From Mesorhizobium sp. Root554 (GTDB lineage Bacteria; Pseudomonadota; Alphaproteobacteria; Rhizobiales; Rhizobiaceae), in assembly GCF_001427025.1 (NCBI RefSeq), contig NZ_LMGA01000001.1:2095222-2159221 (forward strand): a stretch of 64,000 nucleotides of DNA, read 5' to 3'. Below, piece after piece: positions 24,433 through 32,042 of this stretch. How positions within the stretch are numbered: position 1 is the first letter of the stretch; the number at the start of each line of letters is the position of its first letter. The notes beneath the pieces were generated by a model, which saw nothing but the letters and a program-made list of their open reading frames with translations, had not been told where the DNA came from and did not search any database. A program made the translations under genes and the position numbers.

Positions 24433-24717
24433 ATGGGTGTTCAGGAAATAGCCGACAAACTCAAGCCGCAGGTCGCAAGCGCCGGCTTCGACCGCTCGGT
24501 CAAGTTCGATACCGGCTCGGACGGCGTCATCGTCATCGACGGCGCCACCATCTCCACCGCGGACGCGCCGACCGACTGCACCATCAAGCTTTCGCTCGAC
24601 GATCTTGAATCGCTGATCGCCGGCGACCTCAACCCGACCATGGCCTTCATGACCGGCAAGATAAAGGTCGAGGGCGACATGACGGTCGCCATGCAGCTTT
24701 CGTCGCTGATCGGCTGA
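24433..24717 (+). CDS. SCP2 sterol-binding domain protein
   Basis: 94 residues, all of one SCP2 domain: VKFDTGSDGVIVIDG, then DAPTDCTIKLSLDDLESLIAG and the hallmark GDLNPTMAFMTGKIKVEGDM. Such small cytoplasmic proteins bind acyl-CoA or other lipids. GAGGAGA lies six bases before the ATG. It is a single-gene unit between the operator-containing promoter and a bidirectional terminator. The true ligand is unknown. Confidence 0.88.
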   Translation: MGVQEIADKLKPQVASAGFDRSVKFDTGSDGVIVIDGATISTADAPTDCTIKLSLDDLESLIAGDLNPTMAFMTGKIKVEGDMTVAMQLSSLIG

Positions 24718-24735
24718 CGCCAGCGACAGGGGACA

Positions 24736-24765
24736 AAAAAGCGCCGTCGCGAGACGGCGCTTTTT
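24736..24765. terminator. Bidirectional terminator between SCP2 and GNAT genes
   Basis: A 13-bp perfect stem: AAAAAGCGCCGTC (24736-24748), GCGA loop, complement 24753-24765. A-tract on the left and T-tract on the right allow use from both strands. Confidence 0.9.
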
Positions 24766-24790
24766 ATTGTCCGGCCTGGCTCAGCCTGAC

Positions 24791-25360
24791 TCAGGCGGCC
24801 AGGGAAAGCCGTTCGGCCCTTGCCTTGCGACCCGTGGGCCGCAGCGTGCCCTGCTCGCCGTCCAGCGCACCATCGACCAGTTCCAGCGCCAGGAAGCGAT
24901 GGCGCTCGTAAGGACCGGGCATCGAAAGCTGTCCGGTCTTGTCGGCCGAGAAGCCGAACCGCGCATAGTAAGGCGCATCGCCGACCAGCAGGATGGCGCG
25001 ATGGCCGAGGCGCGCGGCCTCCTGGATCGCATGCCGCATCAGCGCCGAACCGAAGCCGGCGTTTTTCAACGACGGATCGACAGCCAGCGGACCGAGCAGC
25101 AACGCCTCGGAACCGCCCTCGCCCAGCGAGACGTTCCACAGGCGAACCGTTCCAACCAACAAACCAGTCTCGTCCTTCACAGCGAAGGCGAGCCCCTCGG
25201 CGGGCCGGCGGCCGCGCCGCAGCTTTTCCGACGACTTGCGCTTGCGCCCAGGCCCCATGGCGCGGTCGAGCAGCGCTTCGCGCGCCGGCACGTCGACGGC
25301 GGTTTCAGCAGCGATAAGCAAGGCCGGGGAGACCTCCGGCAGGGTGTATGCAAGTTCCAT
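24791..25360 (-). CDS. GNAT-family N-acetyltransferase
   Basis: 189 residues. The GNAT fold occupies about residues 60-165: LLVGTVRLWNV, acetyl-CoA motif LLLGPLAVDPSLKNAGFGSALM, HRAILLVGDAPYYARFGF. This is the YhbS-like group with the GxFG-type pyrophosphate loop NAGFGS. Substrate unknown. It lies 92 bp downstream of ornithine decarboxylase on the same strand and could be cotranscribed, so polyamine or ornithine acetylation is a thought, no more. It ends toward a shared terminator. Confidence 0.85.
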   Translation of the reverse strand: MELAYTLPEVSPALLIAAETAVDVPAREALLDRAMGPGRKRKSSEKLRRGRRPAEGLAFAVKDETGLLVGTVRLWNVSLGEGGSEALLLGPLAVDPSLKNAGFGSALMRHAIQEAARLGHRAILLVGDAPYYARFGFSADKTGQLSMPGPYERHRFLALELVDGALDGEQGTLRPTGRKARAERLSLAA

Positions 25361-25452
25361 ATCCGCGATCCTTCACGAGCGGAGAAAGTCCACAAGCGAA
25401 CCGTCGCCGGCATGACGCCGGCGCACGGGGTGATCCGACGCTCTTTTGAGCG

Positions 25453-26586
25453 TCAGATCACGTAGGATCGGAGCGGCTCGAAGCCGTTGAACGCCACCGC
25501 CGAGTAGGTGGTGGTGTAGGCTCCGGTGCCCTCGATCAGCACCTCGTCGCCGATGGTCAGCGACAGCGGCAGCGGATACGGCGTCTTTTCATACATGACG
25601 TCGGCCGAATCGCAGGTCGGGCCGGCGAGCACGCACGGGGTCTTCTCGTCGGCGTCACGGGCAGTGACGATCGGATAGCGGATCGCCTCGTCCATCGTCT
25701 CGGCCAGACCGCCGAACTTGCCGATGTCGAGATAGACCCAGCGCACATTGTCGTTGTCGGCCTTCTTCGAGATCAACACGACTTCCGACTTGATGACGCC
25801 GGCATTGCCGACCATGCCGCGGCCCGGCTCGATGATGGTCTCCGGGATGCGGTTGCCGAAATGCTTGCGCAGCGCCGAGAAGATCGCCTGGCCATAGGCC
25901 TGGGCCGCCGGCACGTCGCGCAGATAGCGCGTCGGGAAGCCGCCGCCCATATTGACCATCTTCAACACAATGCCTTCCTCGGCCAGCGTTGCGAACACCT
26001 GCTTGGCGTCGCCCAGCGCACGGTCCCAGGCCGACAGGTCGCACTGCTGCGAGCCGACATGGAACGACACGCCATGCGCGTCGAGGCCGAGCTTCCGCGC
26101 ATGGCGCAGCACGTCGACCGCCATCGCCGGCACGCAGCCGAACTTGCGCGACAGCGGCCACTCGGCGCCTTCGCCGTCGGTCAGCACGCGGCAGAACACC
26201 TGGCTGCCGGGCGCCGCGCGGGCGACCTTCTCGACCTCCTCGACGCAATCGACGGCGAACAGGCGGATGCCGAGTTCGTAGGCGCGGGCGATGTCGCGCT
26301 CCTTCTTGATCGTGTTGCCGAACGAGATGCGGCTGGCCGGCGCGCCGGCATCCATCGCCATCTCGGCTTCAGCAACCGACGCGGTGTCGAAGGACGAGCC
26401 CATCGCGGCCAGCAGGCGCAGGATTTCCGGCGCCGGGTTGGCCTTCACCGCGTAATAGATCTTGGAGTCCGGCAACGCCTTTTCGAAGGCGACGAAATTG
26501 TCGCGCACGACATCGAGATCGACGACGAGGCAGGGGCCGGACGGACGTCGGGTGGAGAGGAAATCGAGGATGCGCTGGGTGGCCAT
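25453..26586 (-). CDS. odc: Ornithine (or lysine) decarboxylase, PLP fold III
   Basis: 377 residues. A group IV amino-acid decarboxylase of the alanine-racemase fold: YYAVKANPAP with the PLP-binding Lys48, HVGSQQ near 190, MGGGFPTRY, EPGRGMVGNAG for the PLP phosphate, and GPTCDSADVM with the catalytic Cys near 325. It makes putrescine, the substrate for homospermidine synthase encoded at 45099. The start is ATG 26586 with GGGAGA before it. A structured leader of about 430 nt precedes it, as is known for alphaproteobacterial odc genes. Some relatives also use lysine, so dual activity cannot be excluded. Confidence 0.92.
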   Translation of the reverse strand: MATQRILDFLSTRRPSGPCLVVDLDVVRDNFVAFEKALPDSKIYYAVKANPAPEILRLLAAMGSSFDTASVAEAEMAMDAGAPASRISFGNTIKKERDIARAYELGIRLFAVDCVEEVEKVARAAPGSQVFCRVLTDGEGAEWPLSRKFGCVPAMAVDVLRHARKLGLDAHGVSFHVGSQQCDLSAWDRALGDAKQVFATLAEEGIVLKMVNMGGGFPTRYLRDVPAAQAYGQAIFSALRKHFGNRIPETIIEPGRGMVGNAGVIKSEVVLISKKADNDNVRWVYLDIGKFGGLAETMDEAIRYPIVTARDADEKTPCVLAGPTCDSADVMYEKTPYPLPLSLTIGDEVLIEGTGAYTTTYSAVAFNGFEPLRSYVI

Positions 26587-27017
26587 GCTATTCTCCCAAT
26601 GCGCCTTGCGGCGCGCACTAAGGCTGCGATCCACGGGCGCTCGGCCTCGCTTCTCGCGAATGGACAAAGGCGGTACGACCCCTCATGGAACCAGCCGGTG
26701 GAGACCCCGGAACCATGAAATGCCGTCTCGCGGCGATGAGCTGAAGCCTTGCCCGGCTCCTGCTCGCTTTGTCTGCCTTGGCTTGGATGGGAGTTCCCAA
26801 CCGCACTGCCGGCAATGATGGTGTGCCTCTTCAGTAACCCCGGTCTTTGGACGAACCGGAAGAGAACCAGAAAGGCCCGCACCGTCGTTGCTTCAAGGTG
26901 TCCTCGATTTCGCGGTTGGCCGTGAAACCGACTGGAGGGGTTAGCTCCAGTTACCTTACCGATTTCCTCGCCATTCGAGGGATCGGCGGACACCCACAGG
27001 CACGTGCGACTTTGGGC
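26587..27017 (-). ncRNA. speF leader: speF-type structured leader RNA of ornithine decarboxylase
   Basis: A 430-nt untranslated region on the minus strand between a good promoter and the odc start. The speF RNA motif is known upstream of ornithine decarboxylase genes in alphaproteobacteria and is thought to control polyamine synthesis. I see local pairing here, including TCATGG (26683-26688) with CCATGA (26713-26718), and a small stem 26600-26604/26613-26617 just upstream of the ribosome-binding site (26592-26597), which could control its access. I cannot fold the whole RNA by eye; the call rests on gene, distance and length. Confidence 0.65.
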
Positions 27018-27023
27018 AAGCGC

Positions 27024-27052
27024 GATATAGGGACATGCGCCTTCACAATCAA
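27024..27052 (-). promoter_or_regulatory. Promoter of the odc leader
   Basis: On the minus strand TTGATT (27052-27047), a 17-nt spacer and TATATC (27029-27024) form a good vegetative promoter. It would start transcription near 27017, giving a leader of about 430 nt before odc. Confidence 0.75.
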
Positions 27053-27091
27053 TTAAAATCTCGTCCCGCGGGAAAATTTTTAGGACTGCGA

Positions 27092-27110
27092 ACAATGGCG
27101 AACCTATTGT
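27092..27110. promoter_or_regulatory. Candidate LysR-type operator
   Basis: ACAAT-N9-ATTGT, an interrupted palindrome with the T-N11-A pattern of LysR regulators, 42 nt before the LysR-type gene and about 40 nt from the -35 box of the divergent odc promoter. It may serve autoregulation or control of odc. Confidence 0.45.
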
Positions 27111-27152
27111 ATTCATCGAGTGAACGACGTTCGCGACGAGGAATCGATCCCC

Positions 27153-28043
27153 ATGGACACGCTCACACGCATGCGCGCCTTCATCGACGTGGTCGAGGCG
27201 GAGGGGTTTTCCGCCGCGGCGCGCAAGATCGGCCGCTCCAAGGCGCTGTTATCCAAATATGTGCGCGAGCTCGAGGACGAGCTGGGCGCCCTGCTGCTTA
27301 ACCGCACAACCCGGCAGTTCTCGCTGACCGAAGCCGGCCACACCTACTATCGCCGCGCCTCCGAGATCGTTCGCGAAGTCGACAATCTGGCCGACGCGGT
27401 GCGCGAATCATCCGGCGACGTGCGCGGCCGCATCAAACTCTCCGCGCCGCGCACCTTCGGCGATGCGCCGATCGGCCAATCGCTGATCGACTTCGCCAAA
27501 CAGCACCCCGAGATCGTTCTGGAGATCCATCTCGACGACCGCTTCGTCGATCTGGTCGAAGAAGGCTTCGACCTTGCCGTGCGCATCTCGCGGCTGGAGA
27601 ACTCCTCGCTGATCGCGCGCAAGCTGGCGCCTTTCTCCGTAAAAGTCTGCGGTTCGCCCGAACTGATTGCCCGGCACGGAATGCCGGTCCGGCCGCAGGA
27701 CCTGGCGCGCGCACCCTGCATCATCGATACCAACGGCCGCTGGCTGTCGAACTGGCCGTTCCGGGGCGACGAGAACGACACGATCAGCGTCTCGGTTTCC
27801 GGTCCGATCGAGGTCAACAGCCCGATGGCCGCGCGCGCAGCCGCCGTCGCCGGGCTGGGATTTTGCCTGCTGCCCGATTTCATCGCAGCACCCGAGATCG
27901 CCAGCGGAAGGCTGCTGCCCGTGCTGGACGACCGCATCCTGTCCGGCGGCGGCATCTTCGCCGTCTATCCGCACCGCCGCTACCTGCCGGCCAAGGTGCG
28001 GGTGTTCGTCGATTTCCTGGTGCAATGGTTCAAGAACACGTGA
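27153..28043 (+). CDS. LysR-family transcriptional regulator
   Basis: 296 residues. The N-terminal winged helix-turn-helix is at about 3-62 (MRAFIDVVEAEGFSAAARKIG, then SKALLSKYVRELEDELGALLL). The effector domain (about 90-290) starts GRIKLSAPRTFGDAPIG and has the loop GLGFCLLPDFIA. It belongs to the large group acting on oxidoreductase or aromatic genes, but no target is visible. It is divergent from odc. ATG 27153 is chosen because GAGG precedes it and it matches family N-termini; a GTG at 27120 would add 11 residues. Confidence 0.88.
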   Translation: MDTLTRMRAFIDVVEAEGFSAAARKIGRSKALLSKYVRELEDELGALLLNRTTRQFSLTEAGHTYYRRASEIVREVDNLADAVRESSGDVRGRIKLSAPRTFGDAPIGQSLIDFAKQHPEIVLEIHLDDRFVDLVEEGFDLAVRISRLENSSLIARKLAPFSVKVCGSPELIARHGMPVRPQDLARAPCIIDTNGRWLSNWPFRGDENDTISVSVSGPIEVNSPMAARAAAVAGLGFCLLPDFIAAPEIASGRLLPVLDDRILSGGGIFAVYPHRRYLPAKVRVFVDFLVQWFKNT

Positions 28044-28146
28044 ACGGCCTGTGCTTGCCGGCAATCATGCCTGTGGCGGTCCCAATTTCGCCCGCTTTCT
28101 GGTAGTTTTCGGCCATGCCCGAATTCGATGGAATCCGCGACCGACG

Positions 28147-28812
28147 ATGAGCTTGAGAAAATCGATCTGCACGTCGTCGCTGGCCTTGGCTGGGCTCCTC
28201 GCCACGGCGCTGCCGGCTGAGGTCCATCCGCACGTCTTTGCCGAGGCGCGGCTCGACGTCGTTCTCAACCCGGACCACCAGAGCGTCAAGGCGCTGCGGC
28301 ATCTGTGGCGATTCGACGATCTGTTCTCCAGCACGGTGATGATGGAATTCGACAAGAATTCCGACCTGAAGCTGGATGACGCCGAACTCAAGGAAGTCGG
28401 CGACACCATCTTCGCCTCGCTGGCCGAATATGATTATTTCCAGCTCGTCACGGTGGATGGCAAGGACGTCAAGATGAAGGCACCGACCTCCATCATGGCG
28501 AACTTCGACAACAACCAGCTCATCGTCCTGTTCGAATCCGAACCGGAAACGCCGATCAAGCTGGCCGGCAAGGTCGATTTCGGCGTCTACGATCCGAGCT
28601 TCTACACCTCCATCGACTTCACCGAGGACGCCAACATGGCGGTCGACGGACTGCCGGCGACCTGCACCAGGACCGTTATCCGCCCGGACCCGGATCAGGC
28701 CATCTCGCAGAACCAGAAGACGCTGACGGAAGCGTTCTTCAACGATCCGACGGGCACCGACATGAGCAAGATCTTCGCCACCAAGCTCGAACTGAACTGC
28801 CAGGCATCATGA
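28147..28812 (+). CDS. DUF1007 periplasmic protein
   Basis: 221 residues with a signal peptide (about 1-26), then HPHVFAEARLDVVL, the DUF1007 opening with paired histidines. A long middle section with LWRFDDLFSSTVMMEFDKNSD (acidic, EF-hand-like spacing DKNSDLKLDDAEL) follows, and three Cys are in the mature part or near the end. Proteins of this family are almost always encoded beside NicO-type exporters, as here with a 4-nt overlap, and are presumed to deliver or sense the metal in the periplasm. Confidence 0.85.
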   Translation: MSLRKSICTSSLALAGLLATALPAEVHPHVFAEARLDVVLNPDHQSVKALRHLWRFDDLFSSTVMMEFDKNSDLKLDDAELKEVGDTIFASLAEYDYFQLVTVDGKDVKMKAPTSIMANFDNNQLIVLFESEPETPIKLAGKVDFGVYDPSFYTSIDFTEDANMAVDGLPATCTRTVIRPDPDQAISQNQKTLTEAFFNDPTGTDMSKIFATKLELNCQAS

Positions 28813-29972
28813 AGGAAGGCACCGGCATGAAGACGCTATCGCGTATGGCCTTCGTTCTCCTGCTGGCCGGCTTTGCCGCACCGCACTTCGCCGGGATCGC
28901 CCATGCGCAAAGTTCCCTCGGCATCGGCACCAACGACGCCATCGTTCCGTCCACGGGGCTGTTTTCGCACTGGATGATCTGGATCAACCAGCACCAGCAG
29001 GCGTTCTACCGCTCACTGGCCACCGCCATGAAGGCGATGCGCGAGGACGGCAGCAAGCTATGGCTGCTGATCGGCCTGTCGTTCGCCTACGGCATCTTTC
29101 ATGCTGCCGGGCCCGGCCACGGCAAGGCGGTGATCTCGTCCTACATGGTTGCCAACGAAGTGGCGCTGCGTCGCGGCATTCTTTTGTCTTTCGTGTCGGC
29201 CTTCCTGCAGGCCTTCACCGCCATCGCGGTGATGACGCTGGCCTATTTCGTCCTGCGCGGCACGGCGATCTCGATGACGGATGCGGCCTGGTTCCTGGAA
29301 ATCACCAGCTATGTCTTCGTCACCGCCTTCGGCGCCTGGCTTTTGTGGAAAAAGGCCGGCCCGTCGATCCTGCGCCTGTTCGGCGCCGGCCCCGCCTACA
29401 GCCTGTCCGCCGCGCAGACCCATGCCGGTCATTCACACGGGCATCATTCACACGACCACCATGCGCACGATCTTTCCGGCCACGCACATGCCCATTTGCA
29501 TGAGGCGCATTCCCATCATGCCGACGAGCATAACCATCACGAGCACGCACACCACGGCGCGGCTCACCACCATCATATGCACGCCGTCGGCGAGGTCTGT
29601 GAAACCTGCGGCCATTCGCATGCGCCGGACCCTGCGCTGCTCTCCGGCGAACGCTTCGACTGGCGCACCGCATGGTCGGCGGTTGTAGCCGTCGGCATCC
29701 GTCCCTGCTCGGGCGCGCTGATCGTGCTGTCGTTCGCCTTTCTCAACGGCCTGTGGGTTGGCGGCGTCCTGTCGGTGCTCGCCATGGCGGTCGGCACCGC
29801 AATCACCGTTTCGGCGCTGGCGACCATCGCGGTGACGGCCAAGAACTGGGCCGTGACGATGGCCGGCGACGGTCGCCTCGGCAACCGCATCCACTCCGCC
29901 GTCGAGATCGGCGGCGCCGCCTTCGTATTCCTGTTCGGGGTACTTCTGCTGTCCGCCAGCCTGAGCGCTTAG
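28809..29972 (+). CDS. NicO-family nickel/cobalt exporter with histidine-rich loop
   Basis: 387 residues. A signal-like N-terminal helix is followed by a short periplasmic part, then six or so membrane helices. The metal signature HAAGPGHGKAVISSYMVA is at about residues 98-115, and GIRPCSGALIVLSFA at about 297. Between helices, residues 205-275 are a loop with about 30 His (HGHHSHDHHAHD and similar), plus a CETCGH pair of cysteines; this should bind Ni, Co or Zn. RcnA-like proteins export Ni/Co. The ATG overlaps the DUF1007 stop (ATGA), and a CDF exporter lies 270 bp away on the opposite strand. Confidence 0.87.
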   Translation: MKEGTGMKTLSRMAFVLLLAGFAAPHFAGIAHAQSSLGIGTNDAIVPSTGLFSHWMIWINQHQQAFYRSLATAMKAMREDGSKLWLLIGLSFAYGIFHAAGPGHGKAVISSYMVANEVALRRGILLSFVSAFLQAFTAIAVMTLAYFVLRGTAISMTDAAWFLEITSYVFVTAFGAWLLWKKAGPSILRLFGAGPAYSLSAAQTHAGHSHGHHSHDHHAHDLSGHAHAHLHEAHSHHADEHNHHEHAHHGAAHHHHMHAVGEVCETCGHSHAPDPALLSGERFDWRTAWSAVVAVGIRPCSGALIVLSFAFLNGLWVGGVLSVLAMAVGTAITVSALATIAVTAKNWAVTMAGDGRLGNRIHSAVEIGGAAFVFLFGVLLLSASLSA

Positions 29973-29979
29973 CGTCTAT

Positions 29980-30186
29980 TCAGTCCGCCTTGCCGCGCCG
30001 GCTGCGGCCACGCAGCCAGAACAGCAGGAAGAACGCCAGCACAAAGGCGACCGCGACGACGCCGGCCAGAACGGTCGAAACCTTGCCCAGCGCCAGCATG
30101 AGGGTCGGCATGAAGTAGGCCCCTACCCCGAAGACCAGGATGATGCACAGCGCGGCAATGGCGGCGTTCTTGCTGTCGCGGTCCAA
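29980..30186 (-). CDS. Small two-helix membrane protein, unknown
   Basis: 68 residues from TTG 30186, which has GGAG seven bases upstream; a second in-frame TTG at 30222 would give 80. Two hydrophobic helices (IAALCIILVFGVGAYFM and TVLAGVVAVAFVLAFFLLFWL) and a short Arg/Lys-rich tail (RGRSRRGKAD). I do not recognise the family. It lies between two metal exporters, with the CDF gene ending 55 bp... upstream in the same direction (30242), so cotranscription with that exporter is likely. Confidence 0.6.
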   Translation of the reverse strand: MDRDSKNAAIAALCIILVFGVGAYFMPTLMLALGKVSTVLAGVVAVAFVLAFFLLFWLRGRSRRGKAD

Positions 30187-30241
30187 TACATTGCTCCGAT
30201 CGAGAATAAGACTGTCCGGCAATGCGCCCGGATCTCAGCGC

Positions 30242-31249
30242 TCAATGATAGTGGCGGGGATCGGTCGGCGCACCATGCGCGTGATCCGCTTCGTCGTGCC
30301 CATGCTCATGGTCATGGTCATGTTGGTGGTCATGCCCTTTGGCATCGGCGCAATGGCCGTATTCCGGTTCCACCGTCGCGTGGGTGATGCCGTGATTGGC
30401 TGCAAGCCGCGCCTTGATGGCGCTGACCGCGCCATGTGGATCGACGCCCTCGTCCAGACACGCATGCAAGGTCGCCATGTTCTTCGTGCCGTCGAGGCTC
30501 CAGACATGCACGTGATGCACCTCGCGCACCCCCGGAACCGAATTTTGGATGTCCCTGGCGATGCCGTCGCGGTCGAGGCTGGCAGGCACGCCTTCCAGCA
30601 GCAGGTGCGCAGCATCGCGCATGAGCCCCCACGCCGTCGAAAGCACCAGCACGGCAACCAGCACGGAGAGGATAGGATCGATCGGCGTCCAGCCGGTATA
30701 AAGGATGACCAAAGCGGCAACGATCGCCGCCGCTGAGCCCAGCATGTCCCCCAGCACGTGCACGATCGCTCCACGCATGTTCAGGCTGCTGCGATCGCCG
30801 CCATGCAACACCAGAAACCCGGCGATGTTCACGATCAGCCCGATGACGGCCACGACGAGCATCGGTCCGCCGAGCACTTGCGGCGGATCCTGGAACCGCC
30901 GCCAGGCCTCATAGACGATCCACAGCGCAATGACGAAGATCGCGATGCCGTTGGTGTAGGCGACGAGGGTTTTTACCCGGCCGAAGCCGTAGGTCATGCG
31001 GGCTGTTGCCGGCCGCTCGGCGAGATGGAAGGCATACCAGGCCAAAACCAGCGCGATCGAATCCGTCAGCATGTGCCCGGCATCGGCCAGCAGCGCCAGC
31101 GAGCCGGTCAGCACCCCGCCCAGCGCCTCGACGACCATGAAGCCCCCGGTAAGCACCGCCGCGATCAGAACCCGGGTCTTGTTGGTGTCCTTGTAGGCGT
31201 CGACGCCGTGCGAATGCCCGCTGTGGCCGGCGCCATGATCGTGCGTCAT
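30242..31249 (-). CDS. CDF-family cation efflux protein
   Basis: 335 residues. Six membrane helices; the metal-site motif HMLTDSIALVLAWYA (His-x3-Asp) in helix 2 and HVLGDMLGSAAAIVAALV (His-x3-Asp) in helix 5 form the transport site. The cytoplasmic domain includes VREVHHVHVWSLDGTKNMATLHA. Both ends are His-rich: HDHGAGHSGHSHG at the start and HDHQHDHDHEHGHDE near the end. Zn, Co or Cd efflux by proton antiport is expected (ZitB/CzcD/DmeF group). The ATG 31249 is preferred over an upstream frame start at 31285. Confidence 0.9.
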   Translation of the reverse strand: MTHDHGAGHSGHSHGVDAYKDTNKTRVLIAAVLTGGFMVVEALGGVLTGSLALLADAGHMLTDSIALVLAWYAFHLAERPATARMTYGFGRVKTLVAYTNGIAIFVIALWIVYEAWRRFQDPPQVLGGPMLVVAVIGLIVNIAGFLVLHGGDRSSLNMRGAIVHVLGDMLGSAAAIVAALVILYTGWTPIDPILSVLVAVLVLSTAWGLMRDAAHLLLEGVPASLDRDGIARDIQNSVPGVREVHHVHVWSLDGTKNMATLHACLDEGVDPHGAVSAIKARLAANHGITHATVEPEYGHCADAKGHDHQHDHDHEHGHDEADHAHGAPTDPRHYH

Positions 31250-31285
31250 TGCGAACCCATGTGACGAAATAACCTTACGCGCCAA

Positions 31286-31960
31286 TCACTTACGGAAATC
31301 TTCGAGGCGCCGTTTCTGGTTGCCATCCCTATCAAAGTTGTCCGCGTCGAGCCAGCCCTGATAAGTTTTTTTGAGCGCCGGCCATTCCTTGTCGATGATC
31401 GAGTACCAGGCCGTGTCGCGGTTCTCGCCCTTGACCACGATGTGCTGGCGGAAAATCCCCTCGAAGGTGAAGCCGAAGCGTTCCGCCGCGCGCTTGGACG
31501 GCTCGTTGCGGTTGTTGCATTTCCATTCGTAGCGCCGGTAGCCCAGTTCATCGAAGATATATTGAGCGAACAGGAACTGCGCCTCTGTCGCCGCGGGACG
31601 GCGGGAAACCAGCGGCCCCCAGTAGATATTGCCGATCTCGATGACACCATTGGCCGGATCGTGCCGCATCAGTGTCTGGCGGCCAGCGACCTTGCCGCTC
31701 GCCTTGTCGATGACGGCGAAGAAGAGAGGGTCCGCGCTTGCCTCGGCCTTTTCCAGCCATTGCCCAAACGCGGCGCGCGATTGCGGCGCTTCCTCGAACA
31801 GCCAGCGGAAACGGCCATCCGCATCCGAAACGCTCGACGCCTCGAACAGATCGTCGCCGTGTCTGGCGGCATCCAGCGGCTCCAGCCTTACATACCGGCC
31901 ATCGAGGACCTTGCGTTGCGGCAGCGGCCGCTTCTGCCAGTTCTTGAGATCGTCGCTCAC
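31286..31960 (-). CDS. GNAT acetyltransferase, RimJ/RimL type
   Basis: 224 residues. RimJ/RimL pattern: DGRYVRLEPLDAARHG, LFFAVIDKASGKVAGRQTLMR, GVIEIGNIYWGPLVSRRPAATEAQFLFAQY (acetyl-CoA site), RYEWKCNNRNEPSKRAAERFGFTFEGIFRQHIV. It could acetylate a protein N-terminus or a small amine; members next to no pathway genes remain unassigned. GTG 31960 follows AGGGAA by five to six bases. It is divergent from an aminotransferase, with an 82-nt gap. Confidence 0.85.
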   Translation of the reverse strand: MSDDLKNWQKRPLPQRKVLDGRYVRLEPLDAARHGDDLFEASSVSDADGRFRWLFEEAPQSRAAFGQWLEKAEASADPLFFAVIDKASGKVAGRQTLMRHDPANGVIEIGNIYWGPLVSRRPAATEAQFLFAQYIFDELGYRRYEWKCNNRNEPSKRAAERFGFTFEGIFRQHIVVKGENRDTAWYSIIDKEWPALKKTYQGWLDADNFDRDGNQKRRLEDFRK

Positions 31961-32042
31961 GCCGGTTCCCTTTGGATTGACACCTGCCGCGCACCCTTCC
32001 AAAAACGCCCTGCCCTCATTAGCACCAATCTGGACCAAGAGA

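Noticed and set aside
26445..27116. Minus-strand open frame of 223 codons through the odc leader
   Set aside because: It overlaps the odc coding start in another frame, shows no domain, and the region fits a non-coding leader downstream of a promoter.
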